Assembly (NCBI GenBank): GCA_037783545.1
Contig: JBBELK010000387.1
Coordinates: 1,860,001 to 1,924,000 of the forward strand
Direction of reading: 5' to 3'
Origin: Henricia sp. BOLD:AAB3569
Lineage: Eukaryota > Echinodermata > Asteroidea > Spinulosida > Echinasteridae
Length of the DNA: 64,000 bases
Part shown: positions 47,001 to 57,249 of the stretch, piece by piece
Layout: every line of letters starts with the position of its first letter
Numbering within the stretch: the first letter of the stretch is position 1
Notes under the pieces: generated by a model
What the model was told of the DNA's origin: nothing
What the model saw: only the letters and a program-made list of their open reading frames with translations
Databases searched by the model: none
Translations under genes and position numbers: made by a program

Positions 47001-50000
47001 GTATACTTTGAAGGAGCTTATCCACATTTTTCCACAAAATGAATTTTGTTCTAACCAAACCTAATAATCATATAAAATACCTCCCCAAAATACTATCCAT
47101 GGGAAGAAAACAGGAAATTTGCAATCTCCAATTTGGATGTGGAAGCTAAAGGTTGGTGTAATCACTGCACTGCTTTATGGAACCGGATAAATTAGTTTAC
47201 AAAACATCGGTGGTTTTTTGACGATATCTTTAAAAATATACGGATTGAGAGGGCAAAATTTCAGAATGGTAATGAGAAAATCTGACAAATGATATCGTAT
47301 CAAGATCTCAACACCCATTGGAAAAATGGGGGATTACTCAAAATTGTCATCTGAATACGCTTCAAGTTTTTGTTCAACAAATGGGGAAACAATTGATAGA
47401 TACATCACAAATAAGTGAAATAATTGTTTAGTTTCTCTTACTTTTTGTTGAAATTCCAGTTCACAGTGGGAGTTAATGTCGTTTGTGGTTAGCACTTGGA
47501 GCTCTAATTCAACATTCCCCAAACTGTCGTCTGGGGCTTCGTCTTCGTAATCATCTTCATAACTATGGACACAAAAAAAAAGGCAAAGTCGACAAAATTG
47601 AGCCGACCCCCTGGTAGAGCACTGGTATGGCAAACCAGAGGTCTCGGGTTCAAATCAAGATAGGGCTGGATCATAGCTCAGTTGGTAGAGCACTGGTATG
47701 GCAAACCAGAGGTCTCGGGTTCAAATCAACGTAGGGTTGGATAGCTCAGTTGGTAGAGCACTGGTATGGCAAACCAGAGGTCTCGGGTTCAAATCAACAT
47801 AGGGCTGGATCATAGCTCAGTTGGTAGAGCACTGGTATGGCAAACCAGAGGTCTCGGGTTTAAATCAACGTAGGGTTGGATAGCTCAGTTGGTAGAGCAC
47901 TGGTGATGCAAACCAGAGGTCTCGGGTTCAAACCAAGATAGGGCTGGATAGCTCAGTTGGTAGAGCACTGGTATGGTAAACCAGAGGTCTCGGGTTCAAA
48001 TCAAGATAGGGCTGGATCATAGCTCAGTTGGTAGAGCACTGGTATGGCAAACCAGAGGTCTCGGGTTTAAATCAACATCGGACTTGATAGCTCAGTTGGT
48101 AGAGCACTGGCATGGCAAACCAGAGGTCTCGGGTTTAAATCAACATAGGGCTGGATAGCTCAGTTGGTAGAGCACTGGTATGGCAAACCAGAAGTCTCAG
48201 GTTCAAATCAACAATGGGCTGGATAGCTCAGTTGGTAGAGCACTGGTATTGCAAACCAGAGGTCTCAGGTTCATATCCTCACCCTTCCTGGATGTCACTG
48301 TCACTGTCTCCGATATCCTCCTGTGCCGCCGTGTAGTCCGTGATTTTAGATTCAACGTCCGGGACGAGCTGTATGGCGTGACGGTACTTGCAAATTGCTG
48401 GCAAGGACAAAAATATTGTCAATACATTTTTCAAATGAATTTTTCCCTCTAAGGTAAGTTAGCTTGTAATAGACCGATCCAGTAAGCTCCGCCCATTTTG
48501 GAATTGACCAATCACAGCCTCAGGTTGAGGTAACCAAAAAGTGGATCTCCATTTTGGTTACCCGAGTCCTCAAAATTTTGTGCACAGAGCTACGGCGAAA
48601 TGCAGCACGAGTGACGCAAAAACACCATAAACATCATTTTTATCAGCGCAGAGGACCCTAGCCGGTTTAAAACAGATTGTATAAGACTATCCTAACCTAC
48701 TTTTAATCCCTTCATAAATGTGTTTTTGTGTAAACGGGAAAAACTCACCAAAATTATCTTGTCGTTTTGCTATGTTGTGCATTCACTGCGTTTTAGATGT
48801 GTGTCGAGATGTTTTTGTTCGATTGCGCGCGTTACGCGTATTGCACCGGATACTTAAGTGCACATTTTTCCCTCGAGCGTGCAGTTTCTGTGTGCGTGTG
48901 CGTGTTTCAATACGCGCTGACCAGGGCGCGGCCATGCGACTACTGCACACGTGCCTAACATGTGTGGCATGTTGCTAGGCCATTTCTAAATGGGCGGAGC
49001 TTACTGGATCGGTCTATTGGCCAGCGTGGACTATTTATGTTCTGTATTGGCATTTAGGGGGTGGGGAAAATTGGGTAAATTAAAAAAAAACTACCTTCCG
49101 TTAAATTGCCGTGCCGTTCTGCATTTACTCCTTCAATAAAAAGCTTCTTGGCCTGTTGAAAAATTGGAAAAACCATGAAAATTAATATCAAAGTCCGCGA
49201 GATAAATTCTCAAAATTATTTGAAATAAAACAGATTGGAAAATACTTTTTATATCTAGTTTTAGGGCAATTCTAGAATTTCAGAATTACATTTCAGAGAC
49301 TTTAAGTGCGATATATCAAAAAAGCTTGGTTTGGGTCTAAAACAGGGATTTTGGATGTACCACGCATACTAATTGAGATTGGCATTACAATCAGTTTTTC
49401 AGGAATTACACTTCCATCAATGATGCTTGTAGAACATGTGTTTAAAATCAAACAACTTGAATACGTGAAGCATTACAAGCCCTCAAAGTCTCTGAAATGC
49501 AAATCTGAATTTCTGGAAATGCCCAGATCAAAGTCTGGAAGACAAATTCTCAAAAATCTATGAAAAACAGAAAATATTTGAAAAATATGTTTTTACACCT
49601 TGTTGTAAGGGGTTGTCCAAAGCATAATATTTTTTAAGACCTCCTCCCTCCCCCGAAATACAACTTATCAACACTTTTCTGTCAGTACCATGAAGTATCA
49701 ACATTTTACAGTGCATGTAAAGTCCTACTCGGCCCTCGACTCCCTCCCCCTTTTTACGCTTTTAATATAGAACCATGAAAATGTTGACAACTTTGGACGG
49801 CCCTTAAAAAACAAACTAAATACCTTGTTTTCAATGCTCTGTTCATGACTTATTTCATTAGCATTGTTGTCGCTCTTTCCCAATGTTCTCTTTTCGACTA
49901 CTGCCGATGACAGTTGCTGCTTAACGTCAGCGGTGGTTGATGACATTGAGTTAGTGACCACGAAGGCTGCAAGGCCGCGCGGAGCTGGGGCATCCAGGGA

Positions 50001-50350
50001 TGACCGTCGAGGCTGAACGCTTCTTTCAGCTGTGGTCATTTTGTTTTAAGATAAATTAGTTAAGATGAAGATTTACCACTGAACAAACCTTTCATCTTTT
50101 CACAGTTTTACAGATAAAGATATTTTCAACTAGTAACATGCATAAAGAACACGCGTTGGGGTCCAAAAGTGTGACATTTGGTGTCCCCCGTTACACCTGA
50201 TATGTGTTATTTTTCGTACAAAATTAAAATGGCTTTTAAACCATTTTGTATGAATTGTTTTTTGTATGAATTTTGTATGAATTGTATTTTGTATGAATTT
50301 GGGTGGGGGGGGGGGGGGGGGGTGGGGGGGTGGGGGGGGGGGGGGGGGGT

Positions 50351-50384
<34 letters not shown>

Positions 50385-50745
50385 GGGGGGGGTGGGGGGG
50401 GGGGGGGGGGGGTGGGGGGGGGGGGGGGGGGGGTGGTCAAAATGTGTTCTGGGCACGCTCCTTCAACTTACCCGGTGTCCGAGCACCCGAAGAAGGCGGC
50501 GTGTGTCCTCGAATGCCAGGAATGGGAGTCGTGGGCCGAGGGCTCGTTGCACCACTGCTCTGCCCACTGTTGCCGCTTGCCTTGTCCAGTCTCCCACGGA
50601 CTAAAAGCTCGGCCTGCCATTGCTGACGGAATCTAGCCAGTTGGTTATTCAAGTTGGCATCTTCATTGTCGTCAGGAGGATTCGGAACATCCTCCTCCCT
50701 CTCCTCGGGAAATGCTTCCCGTCGGATGATGTGCTCTTGGCTACT
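44084..50745 (-). CDS. FBXO9: FBXO9-like F-box protein (SCF substrate receptor), first exon not found
   Basis: Eleven minus-strand exons in consistent phase: 50472-50745, 49824-50029, 49095-49152, 48283-48397, 47442-47562, 46817-46980, 45939-46135, 45715-45833, 45218-45334, 44415-44494, 44084-44192. They give 519 residues plus an unseen start. The N-terminal part has [12 protein letters not shown], as in FBXO9. A short TPR/MIT-like helical pair follows ([31 protein letters not shown]), then an acidic linker. The F-box is [20 protein letters not shown], followed by [18 protein letters not shown]. The C-terminal domain contains [28 protein letters not shown] and the end [15 protein letters not shown]. 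The F-box binds SKP1 in an SCF ubiquitin ligase; vertebrate FBXO9 targets TEL2 and TTI1. A Ser/Thr/Pro-rich insert of about 90 residues near the N-terminus is not in human FBXO9 (447 residues). Confidence 0.93.
44208..44225. repeat. (TAA)n microsatellite
   Basis: Six repeats of aat in the intron before the last FBXO9-like exon. Confidence 0.8.
44598..44745. mobile_element. MITE, family C, in FBXO9-like intron
   Basis: Ends tatagatcgtatcgaatagc and gctatttgatacggtctata, almost the same length and interior as the copy at 18038. Confidence 0.8.
44800..45118. repeat. Dispersed repeat, family S
   Basis: It opens with cagcccgtaggctgaattgc and ttccacctaaacatcgagat, then gccagagacactgaggaatc, and ends with a B-box-like inverse (tatcgaacctgcaaccc). 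Relatives are at 37150-37395 and 57600-57830. Confidence 0.65.
46180..46345 (-). mobile_element. Family H element in FBXO9-like intron
   Basis: The inverse of the SDHA intron 9 copy: gagttgtcaacattttgaaa, cgtaaa-type middle and actttacatgcactgtaaaatg inverse. Confidence 0.55.
47030..47340 (+). mobile_element. Family A element in FBXO9-like intron
   Basis: It contains aaccaaacctaataatcata, ctatccatgggaagaaaaca and ctcaacacccattggaaaaa in the family order. Confidence 0.65.
47605..48272 (+). repeat. Tandem array of ~11 tRNA-Ala-like units
   Basis: Units of about 57-67 bases carry a D arm (tagctcagttggtagagc) and a closed anticodon stem-loop ctggt-atggcaa-accag, which would present anticodon GGC (Ala). 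The gggttcaaatc T loop follows, but the 3' side of the T stem is lost and no acceptor stem closes. Two spacing classes alternate (with and without tca before tagctc). The array lies antisense within an intron of the FBXO9-like gene and ends 10 bases from its donor. It is a satellite built from a truncated tRNA or SINE head; working tRNAs are unlikely. Confidence 0.8.
48471..49019. mobile_element. TIR element, family M
   Basis: Ends tagaccgatccagtaagctccgccc-like (48471) and gggcggagcttactggatcg (ending 49016) are inverted over about 29 bases with TA at the tips. The interior matches part of SDHA intron 14 (30290-30640) in inverse. No transposase is recognisable. Confidence 0.75.
49612..49800 (-). 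mobile_element. Family H element in FBXO9-like intron
   Basis: It shares atacaacttatcaacacttt, ttttacagtgcatgtaaagt and aaaatgttgacaactttgga with the copies at 26770 and 46180, ending 24 bases from the donor of the exon at 49824. Confidence 0.6.
50301..50436. repeat. 136-bp poly-G tract with scattered T
   Basis: Almost pure G on the plus strand with about nine single T interruptions. In the FBXO9-like transcript it is poly-C, lying 36-171 bases after the donor of the exon at 50472. The long glycine and proline open frames in this area are artefacts. Confidence 0.95.
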
Positions 50746-50959
50746 CTGTTTCAAGAGATAAATAAAACAAATATTCAAACGTAACAACAAACATTTCCTT
50801 ACCAAATTCATACTTTTTGGGGCATTATGTAAGAGTTGAGTTAGGTAAAAGTTAAAATGAATCATCAAGCATCAATAAAGTGCAGATTTGATGGGAAAAC
50901 GCAAATTAAGGAGTGAGAAAATTTTAAGATTTTGTGAGGAAACATTTTTCAGCCTGTCT

Positions 50960-51535
50960 GGTAATCATTACCCCTAGAACTATGGGGGATACTTATCCCC
51001 CATAGGTCATGTGGTTTTTTTCCAATATGGCGGCGCCTGAAGTTTAAGATCGGACAGAAACTTTTCTTGCTAGCGCAATAATCCGCTGCCCAATCGCCAC
51101 CAAACTCCGTCTGATAGTTCTTGAGACACTCACCTTGCGTGTGTCTACGGAATTTCAGTACTATTTGTCCATTAAATTGTCCAAAAATTATGTTTCAAAA
51201 TCAACGGGTACATGTGCGATCATCCACATGCGTGGTTCAGGCGCCTGAAACACGCACATGTGGATGGATCGCACATGTACCCGTTGATTTTGAAACATAA
51301 TTTTTGGACAATTTAATGGACAAATAGTACTGAAATTCCGTAGACACACGCAAGGTGAGTGTCTCAAGAACTATCAGACGGAGTTTGGTGGCGATTGGGC
51401 AGCGGATTATTGCGCTAGCTTAAACCGTATCGGTCCGATCTTAAAGTTCAGGCGCCGCCATATTGGAAAAAAACAACATTACCTATGGGGGAGAGTATAT
51501 CCCCCATAGTTCTAGGGGTAGGTAATCATCTGATC
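50960..51535. mobile_element. Large foldback element (~270-bp arms)
   Basis: Left ggtaatcattacccctagaactatg and right catagttctaggggtaggta start arms that stay inverted with few differences through ccaatatggcggcgcctgaa, atccgctgcccaatcgccac, tccgtctgatagttcttgag and caacgggtacatgtgcgatc. The centre is near 51242 with a spacer around gtggttcaggcgcctgaaac. Arms are over 90% alike by eye. No coding frame. Confidence 0.85.
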
Positions 51536-52391
51536 ATATGGTTTGTACACAAGTTCTGAAGCCATGATCAACTTCTCAATTATTTCCTTGACTTTTTGGC
51601 ATGGACCCTTAAAAAGTTATTTATTTATTTATTGTCAGAAACCAACACCCCCCTCTCACTCCTACCCCGCCTCCCCCAAATCCAGATCGCAATCGACGCG
51701 CATGCGCGGTGGTGGCGCTGCTCGTAAACATTGCAAAGGCCAAATTCGGCCATCGTCAAAATGAACTCCCCCCAAAAAAACCTCTAAATTTTGCCATTTT
51801 GCGTTGACATCCACCAACCATTTTTATAGTGCGGTCTTCCTGACCACTTCAAGCCTTCGAATCTCTGTCGGAAAAGCGAACATTACAGTTGGAAAACTCT
51901 AAAAACCTCAAAAAAGCTGCCATATTTTTCTCTGCGATCCAGTCAAACCGCAGGAAGGTAGGTGGTCCTGACCGAAATACTGATCAGTATGTGTCTGGTA
52001 ACTGGACTTGTATATCTATAATTTGGTAACCATCAGAAGTACACATTGGGGAACCGACTACATGTAAATATGTTTCTGATGATTTTGCATGAGGGCGCTG
52101 TTCATATTTACTGATCGCACTTTTTGCTCCGTGCATGTTTTGTGTCAACTTCACTCAATTTCGATTTCTTTGTGAAAAAAATTCAAGCACTTTTGCCACC
52201 AAAGACAAAGTCCTTGTGCATAAAGCTCATGGGTCGGACAGAAAACGTTTAATTTGAAGTATTTTCCAAGAAAAACTTAAAATTTTCCCCCAAAAATTTA
52301 CATTTCACAGTCACAGTCATGACAGTCACACGATTTTACGTCATTTGTCAAATCGTTGTTTCTTTCTCCATGGTCAAATCCATGTGTCATG

Positions 52392-52586
52392 GCAGGCGCG
52401 GATCCAGAGGGGGGGTTTTGGGGGTCAAAACCCCCCTCCCCCTCCCCCTGCTCCGACACTATATAATGTAATGCATTTGTTGCGTGTCCGTCTGTCCGAA
52501 ACAAGCAGACATAAAAATCTGATGGGCAAAACCCCTCCCTGGTGGCAAAACCCCCTCCTGGAAAAATTCCTGGATCCGCCCCTGCA
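52392..52586. mobile_element. hAT-like MITE
   Basis: Ends caggcgcggatccag and ctggatccgcccctg are inverted, with internal ccccccctccccc and ggcaaaacccc stretches. A short catgg-like match flanks both ends. The CAGGxGCGGATCCAG terminus is typical of short hAT derivatives. Confidence 0.7.
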
Positions 52587-52814
52587 TGGGTATGGTCGCC
52601 ATCTTACTCAGGGAGCAGAAAAACACACGTTGCTACATTTTGACGACGGCCGAATTTGGCCTTTGCAATGTTTACGAACACCCTCAACACCGCGCAGGTC
52701 GATTGCGATCTGGGGTTTGGAGGAGGGTTAAGCAGCTTAACCGTTCGCTGGAATATTTTTGCATTGTTACGTCACTGTGCATTCTTTACAAGCCATAGAC
52801 CTTATTGCAATTTA

Positions 52815-52945
52815 AACGCTTGGGGGAGTTTGTACAAAACTAGAAGTAGAAGAACTGTATTATGGGAAGGAAAATGGGGCAAAGTCTGCCCTGGCAACCT
52901 TCCCACAATGCAGTTCTGCTTTTGTGCAAACTCACCCAAGCAGTA
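52815..52945. mobile_element. Short hairpin MITE
   Basis: Left gcttgggggagtttgtacaa through gaactgtattatgggaagg; right ccttcccacaatgcagttct through ttgtgcaaactcacccaagc. About 120 bases. Confidence 0.7.
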
Positions 52946-53159
52946 AAACTAAAAGGTTAATATGCACGCATACAGCATGCAATGTATATGTTCCTTCTGA
53001 CCCTGGAGCAAGATTGCATCAAAATTTAATTAAAGCGTTTAGACGGCAGCCCAGGCATTGTGCTGTTTGTGTTCTTTTTTACTTTTTATAGTGAATGTTT
53101 AAATTTTTGGCAAGATTTAATACTATATGCACAGATATTTTAAATGTTTTGGAGGAAAT

Positions 53160-53365
53160 TGTCGTGGTTGGTGCCACATCACATCTGCTAGGACTGGAGT
53201 GAAAACAACGGTGTGCCCATGGTGTGACAACCGAAGGAAGAAAACCATTGTCCGTGCAACACGTACACGTATCTAATCATGCACAAATTTGTTTTCACTC
53301 CAGTCACGGTGCTATGCCCATATATAGTCAAAGGCGTGTGACATCGGGTCAAAAAAGTACCAGAA
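53160..53365. mobile_element. Family J inverted-repeat element
   Basis: It holds the pair gactggagtgaaaacaacgg and ttgttttcactccagtcacg, in the opposite sense to the element at 41190, and ends about 110 bases before the MED30 start codon. Confidence 0.65.
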
Positions 53366-53475
53366 TGTGGAACCAACCGCGAGAATTTGGTGTGAAACGA
53401 GTTTGCTATTTAAAATAATTTTGCATAATTTGCACATTGAACGGAATTTATTTGCTTGATCCGTTGAAGGTAACT

Positions 53476-56400
53476 ATGGCAACGCCTGGCCAACAGCAAA
53501 CCGGTGTCAGCGCTGGGAATCAACCAAGTACTAATGGGGCACCGGCCATGGCGGGTACCAGGGGCGAAGTCACATGCGTCTCGCTGTGCAGACTCGGACA
53601 AGAAACGGTTCAGGATATTACTTATAAAACCAGTGAAGCTTTCAACAACATGAAAATGATGCACGTACGTATTTGGCAAATCTTGCTATTGATTGCTTTT
53701 GATGACGTAGAACATCCGGGAATGTGTGGTGGTCAAAAGTCATGCGCGCGCCAATAGACGTAGACGCACATGAACACGCGTAAAAAATACTCACCAGCGT
53801 ATTTTCATTCGAAGATACCACACATGCGCGTTGCGATACGTTCAAAATATTGAGCATGCAGTCGGCTTGTAAACACGAAAGTGCTTCTACTTGATCGCAA
53901 TTTTTAGCCTGAAGAAAAATTTTTTTATCTTTATCGATACAACAGCCATGGCGCAACAACATAAAGCAAGGTAAATTAAGCAACGGAGGTATTAGTGCAA
54001 CCAATTCGCTTTTCTTGCTCTGTTTGCCGGTTATTACTCGAGCCACGTGGGTCATGAAAAATGCCCACCAAAATGGTGGATGGAAGACGTGACGTCACCG
54101 GAAAGCAATCAATAGACAAATACCAAATTAACCAATTTAAAGGGACATACCGGGTTTGTTGGGCTATTTTGGGCTCGAAATAGACCCATACATAATTCCA
54201 GAACACCCTGCGAAGGTGGGGGAAGAGCTCCACCTTCAGCCTTTCACCTTTGGTGTCCCAGGTTCGAATCCTGGAAGTGTATGCGGATTGGGTTTGCATG
54301 CAGTCCTTATTCGTTTTCCACCAGGAGATTTCCTTGGGGATTTTCCTCCAACTTATAAAACTGAATCTCATTTCGCATCTCAGATCACATTTTTGACAAC
54401 CCCATTTTTCCCCATAGGTGTTTCGATTTTGATACTACACTCGACCAAAAAGGTTCTGTCACCAGTAAGACATTTGTAGATATTTATTATGAAATTGGAT
54501 TTAATGTAGGAAAATAATATATCAAATTTTAGCTGAACATATCACTCAAAGGAATAGAGCTCAAGAGAGATCATGATGTCAAGCTTCACTGGACAGGAAT
54601 GCAACAAAGGAGTGTGGGGTCAGAATGAAAAACACCAAAGAACAATGCAACTTGATTTGGGCAATTTGTGTGTAGACAATTAGGAAATTTTTAAGTGAGT
54701 TTGGATTTATCAATGTCTTGTCAAAAACATCCAAATCAAAATGGTTAAATTGTCCAATCTGAATCGTGCCATTGCATTAGGTATGGTGGAAGCAGAATAC
54801 TGAACTGTAACTCCCCTTGCTTGAGTGCAATAAAATTGACATCATTGTTTTTTTGTGTTTTTCATTCTGACCCCACACTCCTTTGTTGCATTCCTGTTCC
54901 GTGAAGCTTGCCATCATGATCTCCCTTGAGCTCTATTCCTTTGCTAAGGGATATGTTCAGCTAAAATTTGATATATTATTTTCTTACGTCTGAAACCATT
55001 TATTATTTGTGGTCTTATATTTCAGTTGCCAAACGGAGTGTCGCTGATCAACCCCCAGAACCAAGCGAAACTTCAGGATCATATTCTGAACATTCAGAAA
55101 CAATTCAAGAGATTACGGATGCTTTATGACAAATGCAATCAGCTGTCGGGAGGAATGGACCAAAGTAATGCTGAGGTGAGTTATATAGACAAAGGTATAG
55201 AGCCTTTGCACTAGCGGACATCTCGGGGAACAGGGTTTTTGTGTTTAAAGCCCCATACAACATTTGCAGTGACCCAAAATTTAACTTCATGAGTTGACAA
55301 GAAAAATCTGACTAAAAGTGTTGATAGCAATGGTAACAAACACCCCCTGGTTTTTTTTTTCCCTCATGTAAAATGGTACCTTTGTGGGAGAAATTGCCAA
55401 ATGAAGGTGCTTTAAAAAAAAGTCTGCAGACAATTTTTTACCATTCATTCAACACAAAAACCATGCATGGATTTTTCAGGTTTTCTGAAGTATTACTGCA
55501 TCTATGTGGCTGAAATTTCTACAAGGCAGTTTATCAACATTATTCTTTAGTTATGTAATGCTGTTGTTCCTGTTTTTAAATATTTTTCAATCATGTAATA
55601 TGTCTTTAAATGTGACAAATGAAGACCATGGTTAATTCTGCAGGTCATGAGTTTTAAATCCAGGGCAACTTGCATCCGTGGTACATGTGCCCTTGGGCAA
55701 GGTATTTTGCCATGAATTGCCTCTCCACCCAGGAGCAAATGGATGAGGGCAGTCCGAGTGTTATTTGATTAGCTTGTGAACACGTAACCAGGGGCCGATC
55801 TCACTAAGTGCTAAGACACGTCTTAGGAAGGGTCACTCTTCTTATTTTGGGACGTTGGTATGGGAATTAGGATGCATTAAACTCGTCTTAACTTTTGTGA
55901 AATCGGTTCCAGGTCTCAGGGGCTAGTTGATAATTTTATACTTAATGGCGAGACCCGTTACTTGATTTAAATACATAACCAGGTGTCGATTTCACAAAGC
56001 GTCACTCTTCTTATCTTGGGACGTTGGTATTGGAATTAGGACGCACTGAACTCATCTTAACTTTTGTGAAATCGACCCCAAATCAGTATGTTGATTGGGT
56101 TCTCAGTCCCTGCTTGATTCCATGGGTTTTCCCAATACATATGTGTAGGCATTTTCTTCCCGCATCTAAAACTGAGCATTTTTCTTCACGTTTCTTTAAT
56201 AATAATAATAATGATTAGATTTGTATAGCGCACATATCCAACCTGCAGGGTGCTCAAGGCGCTGTTACCATTATTACCGCTGCCATCAGGGAATCACCAG
56301 AACCATTTCGCTTCAACTAGGTGGCTGCTGGTCAGGCGCAAAACCCTATCAGCAGTTAGATTGTGGCATTTCCCTTAACAGCTTCCCATATATCGCTTGG

Positions 56401-57035
56401 GTTGACGAGGCAACTGGGATTAAGTGCCTTGCCCAGGGATACAGACACGTTGGTCGAAGTGGGGCTCGAACCCCCAACCTCTGATTGGGAGTCCCGCTTC
56501 ATACCCACTAGACCACATGCGCTCCTTTAGGCTGATGATTTTTGAGAAATCTTGGTTTGAATACCAGAAAGAATAAATAACAATAGAACTTTTTCCTGTT
56601 CGTGTTTTAGGAATTAATCCCTTGGAAAGACGGCCAAGACAGTTTGACAGACCTCGCTGGTTTGGGGTCAGAAGACAAGGTTAGCGCTGCCCAAAAAGAA
56701 AGACAAGAACTAATTGAGGTTTGTACACTTGGGTATTCTCGTTGTTTGTCGTACTAAGCTCAAAATCTGATATATGCTTTAAAATTACAAGAAAGAAAAA
56801 ATATATTCTGACTGAAAAATTAAGGAGGCTAAAAGTGTTAATTGTTTATCAGTCAGTAACGTGTATGACCACCTCTTGTGGCAAGGCCGGAAACAGAAAT
56901 TGTCATATATTTTTTTTCTGTCTGCAGAAAGTACAAAGCAAGAATCAGCAACTCGGCCGAGTGATAGAACGATTACGAGCTCTCATCTGGGACCTGAACA
57001 CCATGATGGCAATGAGACACACTGCTTGGAGCTAG
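53476..57035 (+). CDS. MED30: Mediator complex subunit 30
   Basis: Four exons (53476-53664, 55026-55175, 56611-56718, 56928-57035), all phase 0, encode 184 residues; human MED30 has 178. After a Gln/Pro/Ala-rich N-terminus comes SLCRLGQETVQDITYKTSEA, then LPNGVSLINP, the helix KRLRMLYDKCNQLSGGM, a linker with ELIPWKDG and the C-terminal helix NQQLGRVIERLRALIWDLNT ending MMAMRH. Each block has a direct counterpart in human MED30. The protein is a metazoan-specific Mediator subunit linking the head and middle modules, acting in RNA polymerase II transcription in the nucleus. The short C-terminal extension TAWS is unusual. The start is the first ATG with good context in exon 1. Confidence 0.95.
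54230..54385 (+). mobile_element. tRNA-derived SINE fragment in MED30 intron 1
   Basis: It contains ttcacctttggtgtcccagg, the B box ggttcgaatcc and the body block gcggattgggtttgca, as in the SINE at 10605. A family A fragment follows at 54380. Confidence 0.6.
54440..55008. mobile_element. Inverted-repeat element in MED30 intron 1
   Basis: Left ataatatatcaaattttagc, gagctcaagagagatcatga and gcaacaaaggagtgtggggt; right accccacactcctttgttgc, tcatgatctcccttgagctc and gctaaaatttgatatattat. The arms are about 150-180 bases around a 210-base centre. The right end stops about 20 bases before the exon 2 acceptor. Confidence 0.75.
56080..56525. repeat. SINE body plus TATAGCGC-type repeat in MED30 intron 2
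   Basis: A SINE body (gattgggttctcagtccctg) ends in an aat microsatellite (56200-56215). It runs directly into a second repeat starting gatttgtatagcgcacatat, containing cttgcccagggatacagaca and ending gtggggctcgaacccccaac. The inverted B box matches 42940-43232. Confidence 0.6.
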
Positions 57036-57089
57036 AACAGGTGGCTGACTAAAATTGTTTGGACAATAGTCGATCTAGATGTCGTCCAA

Positions 57090-57245
57090 ATGCAGGGCTC
57101 GAAAAACTACTGGATTAAACACTTTGACAGTCCAGTGCATTTGTATATTCTCATCCCCAATTTAAACAGCAAATGTACATTTCTCTGGCTATAGTTTAAA
57201 AAAACCTTTTAGTGACCAGTTTGTACCTAAAATTTGAGCCCTTGA
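57090..57245. mobile_element. Diverged family D element
   Basis: Ends gcagggctcgaaaaactact and aaaatttgagcccttg, with remnants of the ggtccagtgcat block. Older than the copies at 29390 and 60050. Confidence 0.5.
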
Positions 57246-57249
57246 AATC

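Larger units (their letters stand above)
51536..53475. other. Intergenic region between FBXO9-like and MED30 starts
   Basis: This is the head-to-head side of the two genes and should include the missing FBXO9-like first exon and both promoters. I see an inverted pair (51690-51770 and 52635-52725), a hAT-like element (52392-52585), a hairpin (52815-52945) and family J (53160-53365). No exon could be fixed. Confidence 0.45.

Noticed and set aside
47605-48272. A cluster of working tRNA-Ala genes
   Set aside because: The anticodon arms close, but the T stem lacks its 3' partner and no acceptor stem exists in any unit.
50178-50636. Long open frames rich in Gly or Pro around 50200-50630
   Set aside because: They are translations of the poly-G tract in several frames and overlap a genuine exon of the FBXO9-like gene on the minus strand.
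50803-50811. A tiny first exon (ATG AAT TTG) for the FBXO9-like gene
   Set aside because: It is in phase, but the intron would be only 57 bases, far shorter than all others here, and the upstream context is A+T-rich.
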